Shown in pieces: positions 26,122 to 35,543 of a DNA stretch of 64,000 nt (positions are counted from its first letter, which is position 1; every line of letters begins with the position of its first letter). Origin of the DNA: PNNG01 sp046291695 (GTDB lineage Bacteria > Bacteroidota > Bacteroidia > UBA7662); NCBI GenBank assembly GCA_046291695.1, contig JBKBSO010000001.1:226976-290975 (forward strand), in the 5' to 3' direction. The translations under genes were made by a program, and so were the position numbers. The notes under the pieces are model-generated. The model searched no databases. It had not been told where the DNA came from and was given only the letters and a program-made list of their open reading frames with translations.

Positions 26122-27630
26122 ATGAAAAGACTATTACTCGGAATCAGCCTGCTTTTTTGTGGAGCGCAACTGATGGCCCAAGTACCGGCCTATGTGCCAA
26201 CGGCCGGATTAGCCGCCTGGTACAACTTCGATGGCGATTATCTGGATGCTTCGGGCAACAACAACCACCTCACCACAAGTGGTACGGCCAACCGTACTAC
26301 CGACCGATTCGGAAATGCCAATAGCGCCTTTGCAGCCAGCACGGCCGGGCATCTGACGAATGTGGCACCTTCATTTACCCTTAACCCTACACAATCGTAT
26401 AGCTTTAGCCTTTGGGTAAACAGAACAGCTGGAACTGTTGCCTTCATGATAGGCATAGCAGGGAGTGGAAGTTTCATTACCAATTTTCAAATGGGTGGCA
26501 CCACCGTAAATGCACAATTTGGCACCAATCGGCAAGGTCAAGCTTGGTTTTGGGCACAGGCAGCAGCCCAAAGCAATGTTTGGAATCATTATGTATGTGT
26601 GTACGATGCCCCCAATATGTTTCTGTATGAAAATGGTCAACTCATAGGGACCAATACCTACACGCATACAGGTGCAACGAGTCAAAACAACCCACTTTGG
26701 ATAGGTCGCGGTGTAAGTGGCGGTAATTTCGTAGGCAGCATCGACGAAGTAGGCTTCTGGAACCGGGTACTCAGCACGGCGGAGATTCAACAATTGTATG
26801 CGGGTTGTTCGGCAGGCTTCAGCACCCAGCCCCAATCGGCCAGCGTTTTCCGCAGCAGCAACCACAACCTCATAGCCAATGGCTTAAGCGCCGCTACCGC
26901 TCGCCAATGGCAGATGGATACGGGTAATGGTTTTGCCGACATTAGCCCTTCAGCCCGTTTTAGCGGCACCCAGAGCGACACGCTGCGCATCCTGGGTGTA
27001 GATTTCGACTTGAACCAGGCGGCTTTTCGTTGCATCAACAGCGATAGCTTGTGCGCCGATACCTCCGATGTGGCGGTGCTATCGGTAAATTGTAGCCAGT
27101 TGATCGAAAATCATCCCCTGCCCCAATCGGGACGCATGAACGAAACGGCCACTTTTACGGTGAGTAGCTACGACAGCTTGGCCAATTACCAATGGCAGCG
27201 CAATACCGGCGGTGGTTTCGTTGATTTGGTAAATGGGGCCGACATCAGTGGGGCCAATAGCAGTACCCTTACGCTAAGCAATTTGCAATTGAGTCAGGAT
27301 GGCGAAAACTACCGCTGCCTGGTGTTCCGTGCTCCCTGCGGCGATACCTCCGTGGTGGCGGTGCTTACGGTTATCAATACCACAAGTGTGGGCGAACAGG
27401 CTTTGACGGCCCTCAAAGTGTATCCCAACCCCGCCAGCGACGCCTGGACCGTGCACCTGCCCGAAAACAGTGCTCACCTCGCCTACCAGCTCCTCGACCT
27501 GCAAGGCCGCCTGTTGCAAAAAGGCGCTTTCGAGCCCGGAATCAACCTGCTTTCAGCCGACGGCTTGGCCAGCGGTCATTATCTGCTAGAAGTTGCCAAC
27601 CACACCAAAATGCGCCTCATCAAGCAGTAA
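26122..27630 (+). CDS. LamG-domain secreted protein with Ig-like repeats and T9SS sorting domain
   Basis: A 502-residue secreted protein. The signal peptide ends near residue 19 (LMAQ). A LamG/concanavalin-like jelly-roll follows at about 25-225 (LAAWYNFDGDYLDASGNNNH at its start, IGRGVSGGNFVGSIDEVGFWNR near its end). Two Ig-like segments with the repeated pattern QPQSASVFRSS... / ENHPLPQSGRMNE... and paired Cys lie at about 230-420. A type A T9SS domain starts VYPNPAS and ends SGHYLLEV. This is a typical extracellular carbohydrate- or surface-binding layout. No catalytic domain is visible. Confidence 0.88.
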   Translation: MKRLLLGISLLFCGAQLMAQVPAYVPTAGLAAWYNFDGDYLDASGNNNHLTTSGTANRTTDRFGNANSAFAASTAGHLTNVAPSFTLNPTQSYSFSLWVNRTAGTVAFMIGIAGSGSFITNFQMGGTTVNAQFGTNRQGQAWFWAQAAAQSNVWNHYVCVYDAPNMFLYENGQLIGTNTYTHTGATSQNNPLWIGRGVSGGNFVGSIDEVGFWNRVLSTAEIQQLYAGCSAGFSTQPQSASVFRSSNHNLIANGLSAATARQWQMDTGNGFADISPSARFSGTQSDTLRILGVDFDLNQAAFRCINSDSLCADTSDVAVLSVNCSQLIENHPLPQSGRMNETATFTVSSYDSLANYQWQRNTGGGFVDLVNGADISGANSSTLTLSNLQLSQDGENYRCLVFRAPCGDTSVVAVLTVINTTSVGEQALTALKVYPNPASDAWTVHLPENSAHLAYQLLDLQGRLLQKGAFEPGINLLSADGLASGHYLLEVANHTKMRLIKQ

Positions 27631-27641
27631 CGCATAGCCAG

Positions 27642-27992
27642 TTGCGCGCAAATCCGGCAGTCCCTGCTCCCCTCGATTTTGCCATGGCCTTCGTGATGAC
27701 CCAAGCCGCCCTGGATGCGGCCTCTGCGCAACTCGCCAACAACCTCGCCAGCGACGGCATTTTGTGGCTCTGCTACCCCAAAGGCAGCAGCAAGCGCTAC
27801 CGCTGCGAATTCAACCGCGATACCGGCTGGACCGTGCTTGGCCAGCTCGGCTTCGAGCCCGTGCGGCAAGTGGCCATCGACGAGGACTGGAGCGCCTTGC
27901 GTTTCCGCCGCGTGGAGCACATCAAAACTTTGACACGGAGCAAGAATATGGCGTTGACGGAAGAAGGGAAAAAGCGGACTACAAAGCAATAA
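27642..27992 (+). pseudogene. DUF3052-like protein, N-terminally truncated
   Basis: The frame (TTG at 27642; first ATG at 27684) encodes features of the DUF3052 family: DGILWLCYPKGSSKR, then NRDTGWTVLG, and the C-terminal RQVAIDEDWSALRFRRV. The family normally has about 50-60 further residues before the first of these; they are absent here. Homology starts just after the stop codon of the T9SS gene, 11 bases upstream. The sequence is more GC-rich than the region after it. It may be a remnant left when the upstream gene was placed here, or a short functional variant; I think the former. Confidence 0.6.
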
Positions 27993-28183
27993 AATTGTCT
28001 AAAACAATTGTAGTTGATTGGTTTTGGCGGAAAGTAGTGAATAGATTACGAAAAGAAGAGCTGCGCCTTGTATGACCTTTCGACCAACCTGTAGTTGAAT
28101 CAAATCGAAACTTAAATTATGCTTCGTGGATTACTGTTTTAAACTATTGTAGGAACTAAATTCAAGAGATGATCAAAAAAGTA

Positions 28184-28708
28184 TCATTTCTTCCTTACCA
28201 TTTTCAATCCTCGTTCAATTAAAAACGCATCAATGCTGAGGCATTTTACGCCGTGGCGTTTGGCAACCTGAGGCAGTTTATTGTGTTTGGTTAGATTTTC
28301 ATGGGTAACAATAATCGATTGATGTTGCCTAGCATAACCTATCAAATATGGATCTGCCTCTTCTTCTCCTTTTGCTTGCTTAGATGCTTTTAAAAAGCCC
28401 GTGTCTTTTTCGGCATTTATCACCTCTTGCGCAAAAACCAAGCTGGATGCATCTGTTTCAACAACCAATCATTTATGATGCTTTTTAACCCAGCTTTTTA
28501 CGTAATCTTCCTTGCCTTCGTACTTGTCGATTTCTTCTTCCACAAAATCAATAATCTTCAAGCAGTCTTGTGCTAGCAAATCTTCGATTTCTTCCCAAAC
28601 GGCTGCGAACAATGGGTTGGAACGCTTGTATTGAAAGTCAAATGCAATCAAAGCGCTGGTATCCAACACATACACCGTATCTTCTGTGTTGAACAAATCC
28701 ATGATCAA
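28184..28708 (-). pseudogene. DUF4411 PIN-domain protein split by an in-frame TGA
   Basis: A single minus-strand frame from ATG 28708 to 28184 would give about 174 residues, interrupted by a TGA at 28469-28471 after codon 79. The first part has the PIN start VYVLDTSALIAF and a conserved acidic helix (VEEEIDKYEG). The second has the ADPYLIGYA and IIVTHE motifs of DUF4411 toxins and the C-terminal GVKCLSIDAFL. Both halves are in the same frame and together match a full-length DUF4411 protein. The ATG overlaps the stop of the XRE/ImmA gene (ATGA). The likely outcome is an inactive toxin, unless the stop is a sequence error. Confidence 0.78.
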
Positions 28709-29844
28709 ACATTGAGGTACTCCCTCGTTTTAGATAAGTACTTTAATTTCACCCCTAGAAAATCTGACAAGTCCTTCAAATTGATCCGATTTTGATCAAA
28801 TGCCTTGAAGGCCAGTTGCACATAGCTTTTACCTTTTTCCTGCACCGTTTCTTTTGGGATATTTCTACCTTTTCCTATTCCTCTCCCGAACGTAGGCTTA
28901 TTCCAACTATCATGCTTTGAGTGGTAAAACTGTTGATTGGTCCTACCCAAGTCTAACAAACGACGCAGAATAACCAGTTTACCAACATGAAACTGCGAAG
29001 CAATGCTTTCTAAATCAACTTTCCGCCAATGCATATTCCGCAATTCGTATTGTTCTTGGATGATGGGATGGCACAGCAGTTCATCGCTAGGCACGAGCAA
29101 AGTCGCTGCAAAGGAATTGCACCATTGTTCTATCGGGCGTTGGTTATTACTGGCCAAATCACAAATTCCCACCTGACGTAATAGTATGTGACCCAATTCA
29201 TGAAACAAGGTGAACAATTTGCCCGAAGTTGGTTCAGATCGTTTAACCACGATGGTTGGTGCAGCAGCGTCGGTCATACAAAACCCACGGATGTCGTCAG
29301 CAGTTAAGTTCATTTGAAATACCGCTATGCCCCACATTTCCAAACGTTCAATGCTCCATTCTAGGGCCCAAATATCCGTGCCTGCTCCTTTAAGTTGTTG
29401 TATTCCTAATAGTTCGCGAATCTTGAAGGCTATTTGACCAGGGTCATTTGCCAAACTTGCTTGTAGAGGCACTTGACCAATGGGCAATCCGAACTCTTGT
29501 CGCAATTCTACCCAAGAAGTTGCCATAGCACGCGCTTTACGCACGGCTTGGATGGTTTTTTCGCTAAACCCTCCTACTTCATCAGAGTTGATGGTTCTAA
29601 AATCTGTTGGCAGTGGCAATTCAGCTGGCGGCTCATACAATAGCAGGGTAGCCAAAGTTTGCTTGTACGCCTTAGCCATGGCCCGCAATTCTGCAACTCC
29701 AGGCTGTACGTCACCCGATTCCCAAGCCACCAACTGGGCCAACCCCACCCCTAGCCTTTCTGATGCAGCCGTTTTATTCAAACCCAAGCTTTCGCGGGCC
29801 CAAAGCAAAACGCGTGGGTTGACTTGGAGGGAGGTGGCTGACAT
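28705..29844 (-). CDS. XRE-family HTH / ImmA-IrrE metallopeptidase (antitoxin-type regulator)
   Basis: A 379-residue protein. Residues about 10-65 form an XRE helix-turn-helix (NKTAASERLGVGLAQLVAWESG). The middle contains an ImmA/IrrE zinc-peptidase domain with HELGH at 215-219. The last 70 residues, about 310-379, form a further helical region. The gene directly precedes and overlaps the DUF4411 PIN gene, a pairing known from COG2856-type toxin-antitoxin modules. By analogy it would repress its own operon and counter the PIN toxin. It is 135 bases downstream of the putative Abi gene, so it probably has its own promoter. Confidence 0.85.
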   Translation of the reverse strand: MSATSLQVNPRVLLWARESLGLNKTAASERLGVGLAQLVAWESGDVQPGVAELRAMAKAYKQTLATLLLYEPPAELPLPTDFRTINSDEVGGFSEKTIQAVRKARAMATSWVELRQEFGLPIGQVPLQASLANDPGQIAFKIRELLGIQQLKGAGTDIWALEWSIERLEMWGIAVFQMNLTADDIRGFCMTDAAAPTIVVKRSEPTSGKLFTLFHELGHILLRQVGICDLASNNQRPIEQWCNSFAATLLVPSDELLCHPIIQEQYELRNMHWRKVDLESIASQFHVGKLVILRRLLDLGRTNQQFYHSKHDSWNKPTFGRGIGKGRNIPKETVQEKGKSYVQLAFKAFDQNRINLKDLSDFLGVKLKYLSKTREYLNV

Positions 29845-29979
29845 GAGTTAATTGGATAAATCAAAAATAGGGCATGCAAACGATACTTACAAGCTCTTAA
29901 AATTGGTCAAAAGCTGATTTGAAACTAACGACCGAGAGTATAAAAACCGTGAATAGATGTACTGCACTAATGTACATTC

Positions 29980-30849
29980 CTAACTCGGCCTGTAACTCCC
30001 CCACTCCAACGGTACTTCACTTAACTGAATATCCCTAGGCACCCTCAAATTGATGGGATACCTATCGAAGAAAGCTTTTAAAACATGTCTCTGTTGATCA
30101 GTTAAACCAGCATTGTATTTTCCATGACCGAGGTAGTAAATGATGGCCATTTCTTCCATTGAAATGTTTGCATTTAGGATTGATTCGAACAGTACTCTTT
30201 TCCTTGATTGATGAACGTGCAGATATTCTAAAATAGCCAAAAAATTCAGAAATATAGTTTCACATACTGGCCAGTAGGCATTCTTATTGGTTGGGTTTTC
30301 AAAAAGCTTAATAAAAAGCTCATTGTGCGAGATGCCCGGATTGAGCCTCTGCTTGTAAACGAAAGCTCCACCTCGTAATAGCCTGAAAAAATCAACAAAG
30401 AAAGATCTTCCGTGCCTTAGAGATATGGTTACTTTCTCTTTCCATGCAGGAGCTCTTTCTGAATTACTAAAGGCTAAGTCGTGAGCATCTCGATACAAAT
30501 AACGTAAGTCACGCGCAAATACATTGATTTCCTGTGCCGCAAATATGTTAGAAGCCAGATTACTATATGAGTTGAGCATGGCAAAAAAAGCCGACTCCAC
30601 CATCATTTCATCGTGATGCTTTTGCTGGTTGAAAAAGGTTAGCCCAAGAAAAATCAAAGTGAACACATTGACAAGCACCCCAAATGAAGTGAAAAATAGC
30701 AACCAGCTATTGACTTCCAAACGATATGCCCATCCAAAGGACTTGGGGCTTCCAATAATAAGCACCATGAGCCAAAGCACCATAAAACTGCCCGTTACAA
30801 ACAATGATATCCTAGCCCATTTCGGAAATTCCTGACCAGCAATTTTCAT
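29980..30849 (-). CDS. Two-TM protein resembling putative phage abortive-infection proteins (putAbiC-like)
   Basis: A 289-residue protein with two N-terminal membrane helices (about residues 12-32 and 46-68). A cytoplasmic domain follows, with FFAMLNSYSNLASNI at its start and helices rich in aromatic residues (FFRLLRGGAFVYKQRL, ICETIFLNF-like). This layout fits the putative abortive-infection family found beside restriction systems. It is 54 bases downstream of hsdR on the same strand and likely belongs to that operon. The assignment rests on architecture and neighbourhood, not on a diagnostic motif. Confidence 0.6.
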   Translation of the reverse strand: MKIAGQEFPKWARISLFVTGSFMVLWLMVLIIGSPKSFGWAYRLEVNSWLLFFTSFGVLVNVFTLIFLGLTFFNQQKHHDEMMVESAFFAMLNSYSNLASNIFAAQEINVFARDLRYLYRDAHDLAFSNSERAPAWKEKVTISLRHGRSFFVDFFRLLRGGAFVYKQRLNPGISHNELFIKLFENPTNKNAYWPVCETIFLNFLAILEYLHVHQSRKRVLFESILNANISMEEMAIIYYLGHGKYNAGLTDQQRHVLKAFFDRYPINLRVPRDIQLSEVPLEWGSYRPS

Positions 30850-30903
30850 ATGTGATTATTCAAATAAAACCATCAATTTATTTAGAAGTCATATGTCATT
30901 ACC

Positions 30904-33900
30904 TCAAGCCGAACGCCTTAAATACACACTATCTGCCCCGCCTGGATAGTTCGTATATATGTGCTGATACACTTGCATCGTCCTATCAGACACTTCTGCG
31001 TCGGAATAATGCTCCTGTGGTAACCATTGGAGTGCATCGTAAATGATGGTTTTTACCTGTGCGGTAATCTGACGACTCTCTCGCCAACGCGCAATGACCA
31101 ACTTTTGGCTTTTCAATTTTTCTAAGGTTTCGCTGGCCACCTTCTTTACAGCTTTCACTTCATCTGGCCCAAGTTCCTTACCTGTTCTTAGTAAATCAAA
31201 GATTGCCAAAGACTCATCCGTCAAATTTTCACGAATAGCCCGAGCATCTTCAAAATTCAACGATTCAATAAAGTCGCTCAATTGCTCGAATGCCTTCATA
31301 GTATCCTCTAAACTTTTGCCAGCATTATAAGCTTGTATGATTTCTTGATAGCGCTCATAAAAGTCAATTCGTAGCGGATTCTCACGATACATTTGCGCCA
31401 TTTTTTTGTCGACCGCACTCTGCAAATCAAAGACAAAAGTGTTTTTCCGTTTGGATTTCTGAAAAGCCAGTTTCAGTTTATCAATATCTAACTTAGAAAG
31501 ATCTATTTCCACCGATTTTGAGTCCTCAACCACATCGGAATATACGGTGACACTTTCATCAACGATCTCTTGCAAACAACGTATAATTTCACTTACATCC
31601 GCTGACTTAACTTGTTGGTTGAGTTGCTGATAGATGGCTTCAATGGCGTTAAACTGCCGTATAAATGGCTTTACCTGCTCTTCTGGGTAAAGTGCGTGGT
31701 ATTTCCTAAAAACTTCCCGCGCCATGATTTCAAACTTGGTGCGGCTGGTTTCGTTTAAACAAACACAATCAACGGCAGTCCTGATATTCGCGATTTTCTG
31801 CATCGGCTTGGCATCTGCATTGCTCAAAAGTCCTAAATCAAAACCCAATTCCTTGAGATAGCCTTTTACAGCACGAATCGACTCTTTTAACACCCCTGCC
31901 ATTTCCTCTAATAAATCGAAGGGGCGCTTGGCATCTTCAGGACTTTTATTACCTCCCCCAGCGGGCTTGCCACTACCTTCGCCGTATACAGCATAGGCTT
32001 TTTCGAGCTGCTTGTAGGCATTTCCATAATCGACTATTAGACCATTTTCCTTTTCATCGTCATACACTCTGTTGGCTCGGGCAATGGTTTGCATAAGCGT
32101 ATGGCCTTTGATAGGCTTGTCGAGATATACGGTAGAAACACAAGGTGCATCAAAGCCCGTAATCCACATAGCGCAAACGATGGCCAATCGGAAGGGATGG
32201 TTTTCGTCTTTAAACTGCTTCTCAAGGTCACGTTCCACCATTTTTTGGCGGTGAGAGGCGATATCCAGCTGCAATTTGCGGAATTTATCCACCTCGTTCT
32301 GTTCGGGACTTACCACCACGCATACTTCCGTTTCTTCAACTCTTGCCAGTTTGCGTTGCAATTCCAGCGATTCTTCCACATCACGTGATTGATCGATGCG
32401 CTTTTTGAGCTCCGCCACATATTGCGGCCAATAATGCAGAATAAGGTCATACATACGCACCGCAGTTGGCTTGTCTAAAGCCACAAACATGGCCTTGCCT
32501 TGGTAGCCTCTTTCGTTGAAATGCCAAACTAAATCTTTAGCAATAGCTTCCAATCGCGGCTGAGCAGTAAGCACCACATAATCTTTTTGGAAAAGGTAGG
32601 TGAGTTTGCGCTTTTGATCCTCGTCAATATTTTCACTTTCGAGAATTTCAGCCATCTGCTCATCGAGAATGGGATTTTTCAAGCCCAACTTCTCACCCTT
32701 GTTCAGGTAACGCAAAGGCAAGGTAGCACCATCGTCGATGGCACGTTTGAAATCGTAGACCGAAACGTATTCACCGAAAATATTCTTGGTGAGCTCTTCC
32801 TCTTCTTTGATGATAGGCGTACCCGTAAAACCGAGGTAAGAGGCATTGGGAATGCCATGAAAGCGCATATTTCGTGCAAAGGTGCCCGATTGAGTACGGT
32901 GCGCCTCATCCGAAATTACAATGATGTTCTTGCGGTCGGTAATTAAGGGATATTCGCTTTCGAGTTTAGGATCGATAGAGAATTTGTGAATGAGCGTGAA
33001 CACATACCGGTGGTTCTCTTTGAGCAATTCGCGTAGATGTTCACGGTTTTGCGCTACCACATCTTTGCCCGAAGTGGCCCCAACACCTGTAAACGTATCG
33101 TATAACTGCCGCTCCAGCTCTGAGCGATCGACGACAATCAAAAAAGTATAGGCGCCACCGAACTTGCGGTGGATTTTTTGGGCAATGAACACCATGGAAT
33201 ACGACTTGCCGCTGCCCTGCGTATGCCAAAAAACGCCTAATTTGCCTTTGAGCTCTTCAATGACGCGGGCTTGGTTGATGACTTTATTTACCCCAATGAA
33301 CTGGTGGTTTTTAGCCATGATTTTCACCACATCCCCCCCACTATCGTCGAACAAAAGGAAGTTCTCAAAAATATCGAGCAGGTTTTCTTTGGAACAGGTT
33401 CCCCGCAATACAGTATCCATGCTCGCAATGCCTTCTTCTTCCTCGGTGATGCGCTTCCAATCGAGGAAAAATTTGTAAGGACTGGTAATGGTGCCCACTT
33501 TGGCATCCGTACCATTGCTCAGCAGTATAAAGGCGTTGCAATGGAAGATTTGCGGAATGCTGTCTTTGTAATCGGTAATGTTGTCGGTGTAAGCATTACG
33601 TAGGTCGGTATGATGGGCTTTGAGCTCCATAAACACCAAAGGAATCCCATTTACAAAGCCGACAACATCAGGACGACGGTTGTACAATTCGCCTACTACT
33701 TCAAGTTGACGAACCGCCAAAAAGTGGTTTTGGGTGTAGTCTTGGAAATTGAATACCTGTAGTTTCTTCTTCACCAACCGCCCTTCATCATCGTTAAAAG
33801 CTACAGGAATGCCTTCTTTGAGCAATTCATACTTTTCTTTGTTGATTCGCGAAAAGGTTTTATCGGCACTGCGTTGGGCCAATAATTCCATGGCTTGAAC

Positions 33901-34113
33901 ATAGGCCGAAGCGGGCAAACCTGGATTTAAAAGCTCCAAAGCTTGTTTCAAATAACGGAAAAGCAAGACTTCCGACTTGTTTTCGCGGCCCAACAGGCCG
34001 TTTTGGCCAAAGGTTTCGCGCTTCCAAGCGGTTACCACCTGCCAGCCAAGCTCTTCGAGCACCTGTTGGGTGGCATTTTCTATTAAACCATCTTCTGAGT
34101 ATTCGTAGCTCAT
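30904..34113 (-). CDS. hsdR: Type I restriction enzyme, R subunit (HsdR)
   Basis: A 1069-residue translocase-nuclease. The N-terminal nuclease has D149 (RPDVVGF) and E163-x-K165 (MELKAH). The SF2 motor has Walker A GSGKS at 300-304, DEAH at 402-405 and GFTGTP at 428-433; the helical C-terminus contacts the methylase. The size matches EcoR124-like R subunits. The protein cleaves DNA far from an unmodified target while bound to HsdM/HsdS. It is separated from hsdM/hsdS by mcrB, mcrC and an unknown gene, and the 121-base gap after mcrC may hold an internal promoter. All motifs are intact. Confidence 0.96.
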   Translation of the reverse strand: MSYEYSEDGLIENATQQVLEELGWQVVTAWKRETFGQNGLLGRENKSEVLLFRYLKQALELLNPGLPASAYVQAMELLAQRSADKTFSRINKEKYELLKEGIPVAFNDDEGRLVKKKLQVFNFQDYTQNHFLAVRQLEVVGELYNRRPDVVGFVNGIPLVFMELKAHHTDLRNAYTDNITDYKDSIPQIFHCNAFILLSNGTDAKVGTITSPYKFFLDWKRITEEEEGIASMDTVLRGTCSKENLLDIFENFLLFDDSGGDVVKIMAKNHQFIGVNKVINQARVIEELKGKLGVFWHTQGSGKSYSMVFIAQKIHRKFGGAYTFLIVVDRSELERQLYDTFTGVGATSGKDVVAQNREHLRELLKENHRYVFTLIHKFSIDPKLESEYPLITDRKNIIVISDEAHRTQSGTFARNMRFHGIPNASYLGFTGTPIIKEEEELTKNIFGEYVSVYDFKRAIDDGATLPLRYLNKGEKLGLKNPILDEQMAEILESENIDEDQKRKLTYLFQKDYVVLTAQPRLEAIAKDLVWHFNERGYQGKAMFVALDKPTAVRMYDLILHYWPQYVAELKKRIDQSRDVEESLELQRKLARVEETEVCVVVSPEQNEVDKFRKLQLDIASHRQKMVERDLEKQFKDENHPFRLAIVCAMWITGFDAPCVSTVYLDKPIKGHTLMQTIARANRVYDDEKENGLIVDYGNAYKQLEKAYAVYGEGSGKPAGGGNKSPEDAKRPFDLLEEMAGVLKESIRAVKGYLKELGFDLGLLSNADAKPMQKIANIRTAVDCVCLNETSRTKFEIMAREVFRKYHALYPEEQVKPFIRQFNAIEAIYQQLNQQVKSADVSEIIRCLQEIVDESVTVYSDVVEDSKSVEIDLSKLDIDKLKLAFQKSKRKNTFVFDLQSAVDKKMAQMYRENPLRIDFYERYQEIIQAYNAGKSLEDTMKAFEQLSDFIESLNFEDARAIRENLTDESLAIFDLLRTGKELGPDEVKAVKKVASETLEKLKSQKLVIARWRESRQITAQVKTIIYDALQWLPQEHYSDAEVSDRTMQVYQHIYTNYPGGADSVYLRRSA

Positions 34114-34234
34114 GAATGCTTGTTGCGATTAAGCCGCCTAAGAGGCTCTTGTTTGTTTTAAGAAGTGGAAAAATACGAATACAAATCAAATGTTTTACAG
34201 CAATAAAAGAGCTTTTGTTGGAATTAGCGCTTGC

Positions 34235-35536
34235 TTACGTTTTGTTTGCCGAAATCCAGGTTCTTATTTGTGCTCTGATGGCCATTTGCCAATTTGAAAT
34301 CCCGACATTACTTGTAGGGACGAACAATAATCCGCATTGAGCTGAATCTGTTTCGTCAGGACTTGAACCAGGAATGGGCTGAAAGGTTCCTTTAACCCCA
34401 TCGCTATCGCCAGGATAAAGCAAAGCTACTTTTTGCGCATTGAAGTATCTGTGATAGGCATACATCTGACGTAAATCTTGCATGGCAGCTTTATCATCTA
34501 TAAGCTTCCATTTGGTGTCGATGACGTAATTGATTCCATTTTCATCTTTAATCAACACATCTGGATATATCTTTTGCCCCTTCCCTACATCCGGCTTCCA
34601 AAACAAAGCCGAAGCCTTGCCACGAACCTTCCAATTGGGTTCTTTGCGCAGGCTTACGAGTATGAATTGCTCCCAGAGGTTGTTCATGTCGAACATCAAT
34701 GCCAATACATCTTTGCGGCCCTTTGATAAATTGGGGTGGTAATGTAGCAAGAGTAACCGAGCAATGTCGATGGCCTTTTGGTAAGCGGCCGTTTTGCGGT
34801 TGAACACCAACTTATCGAAAAGGGCATCGGTTGCATGGATGGCCGGCATTTCTCGAAAATTCAACAAGCTGCTGTTGATGGCACCGATAAGTTTAGTATT
34901 GGTATTGATGCGCTGCAATACACCTAAGGCTTGATATAAAATTTGATGAAGCGCATGCTGCGCATCGTAAGTGGTGTAACGGGTGTAAAAGCGCTCCTTG
35001 TGAATGAGGTTTTGGGCAATTTGCTTGCTGAATTGCAAACTGCCTTTGAGTGCTTTTTGGTTGCCCTCGGTTTTACGGTATTGTTTCACCAAACCGCGGC
35101 GCTGTAAATAAGCTAGTTCGGCTAAAAACAGCTCAAAATACAAATCTAGTACGGAGTTGCTCTTCAAATTCAAACTGGCCGAACTGGGGGCCTTTACTTC
35201 AAAACCGTGCACCGCCCGAATCATGCCTAAAAGCATCCGTTGCCACTCATCTTTAGTGGCCTCTTTGGCTTTATCGGCCTTGGGCAACACGCTGATTACC
35301 AAATCGCCTACTTGCAAAGCACCTACGTATTCGTTGAACTTCACTCCGTTTCGTATAAGGCTGAAGTAGGTTGGCTCCTTTTCAAAAAAAGCCACCATGG
35401 CATCTAAGTGTACTTCGGTGAATTCAAAATGCCGCTCATCACCTGCACTGGCTGAGCCCGACGCATAGGCAAACGTCTTGCCTACCCTCAACGATTGGTG
35501 CTCAAAAACACGGATATGTTTGCGCTTAGGGCCCAA
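34235..35536 (-). CDS. mcrC: McrC-like nuclease subunit of an McrBC system
   Basis: A 433-residue McrC-family protein. The C-terminal PD-(D/E)xK nuclease core is visible as P325-D326 and D340-T-K342 (YPDVLI...YVIDTKW). The N-terminal region (about 1-120) matches the McrC domain that docks on the McrB ring. It follows mcrB by 7 bases. In McrBC systems the McrB GTPase drives DNA translocation towards modified sites, and McrC cuts. The modification recognised here is unknown. Confidence 0.9.
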   Translation of the reverse strand: MGPKRKHIRVFEHQSLRVGKTFAYASGSASAGDERHFEFTEVHLDAMVAFFEKEPTYFSLIRNGVKFNEYVGALQVGDLVISVLPKADKAKEATKDEWQRMLLGMIRAVHGFEVKAPSSASLNLKSNSVLDLYFELFLAELAYLQRRGLVKQYRKTEGNQKALKGSLQFSKQIAQNLIHKERFYTRYTTYDAQHALHQILYQALGVLQRINTNTKLIGAINSSLLNFREMPAIHATDALFDKLVFNRKTAAYQKAIDIARLLLLHYHPNLSKGRKDVLALMFDMNNLWEQFILVSLRKEPNWKVRGKASALFWKPDVGKGQKIYPDVLIKDENGINYVIDTKWKLIDDKAAMQDLRQMYAYHRYFNAQKVALLYPGDSDGVKGTFQPIPGSSPDETDSAQCGLLFVPTSNVGISNWQMAIRAQIRTWISANKT

Positions 35537-35543
35537 GAGATGC

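Noticed and set aside
28469..28471. Selenocysteine or changed genetic code as explanation for the in-frame TGA
   Set aside because: No sign of selenoprotein context was seen, other genes here stop at TGA normally, and the other interrupted gene has TAA.
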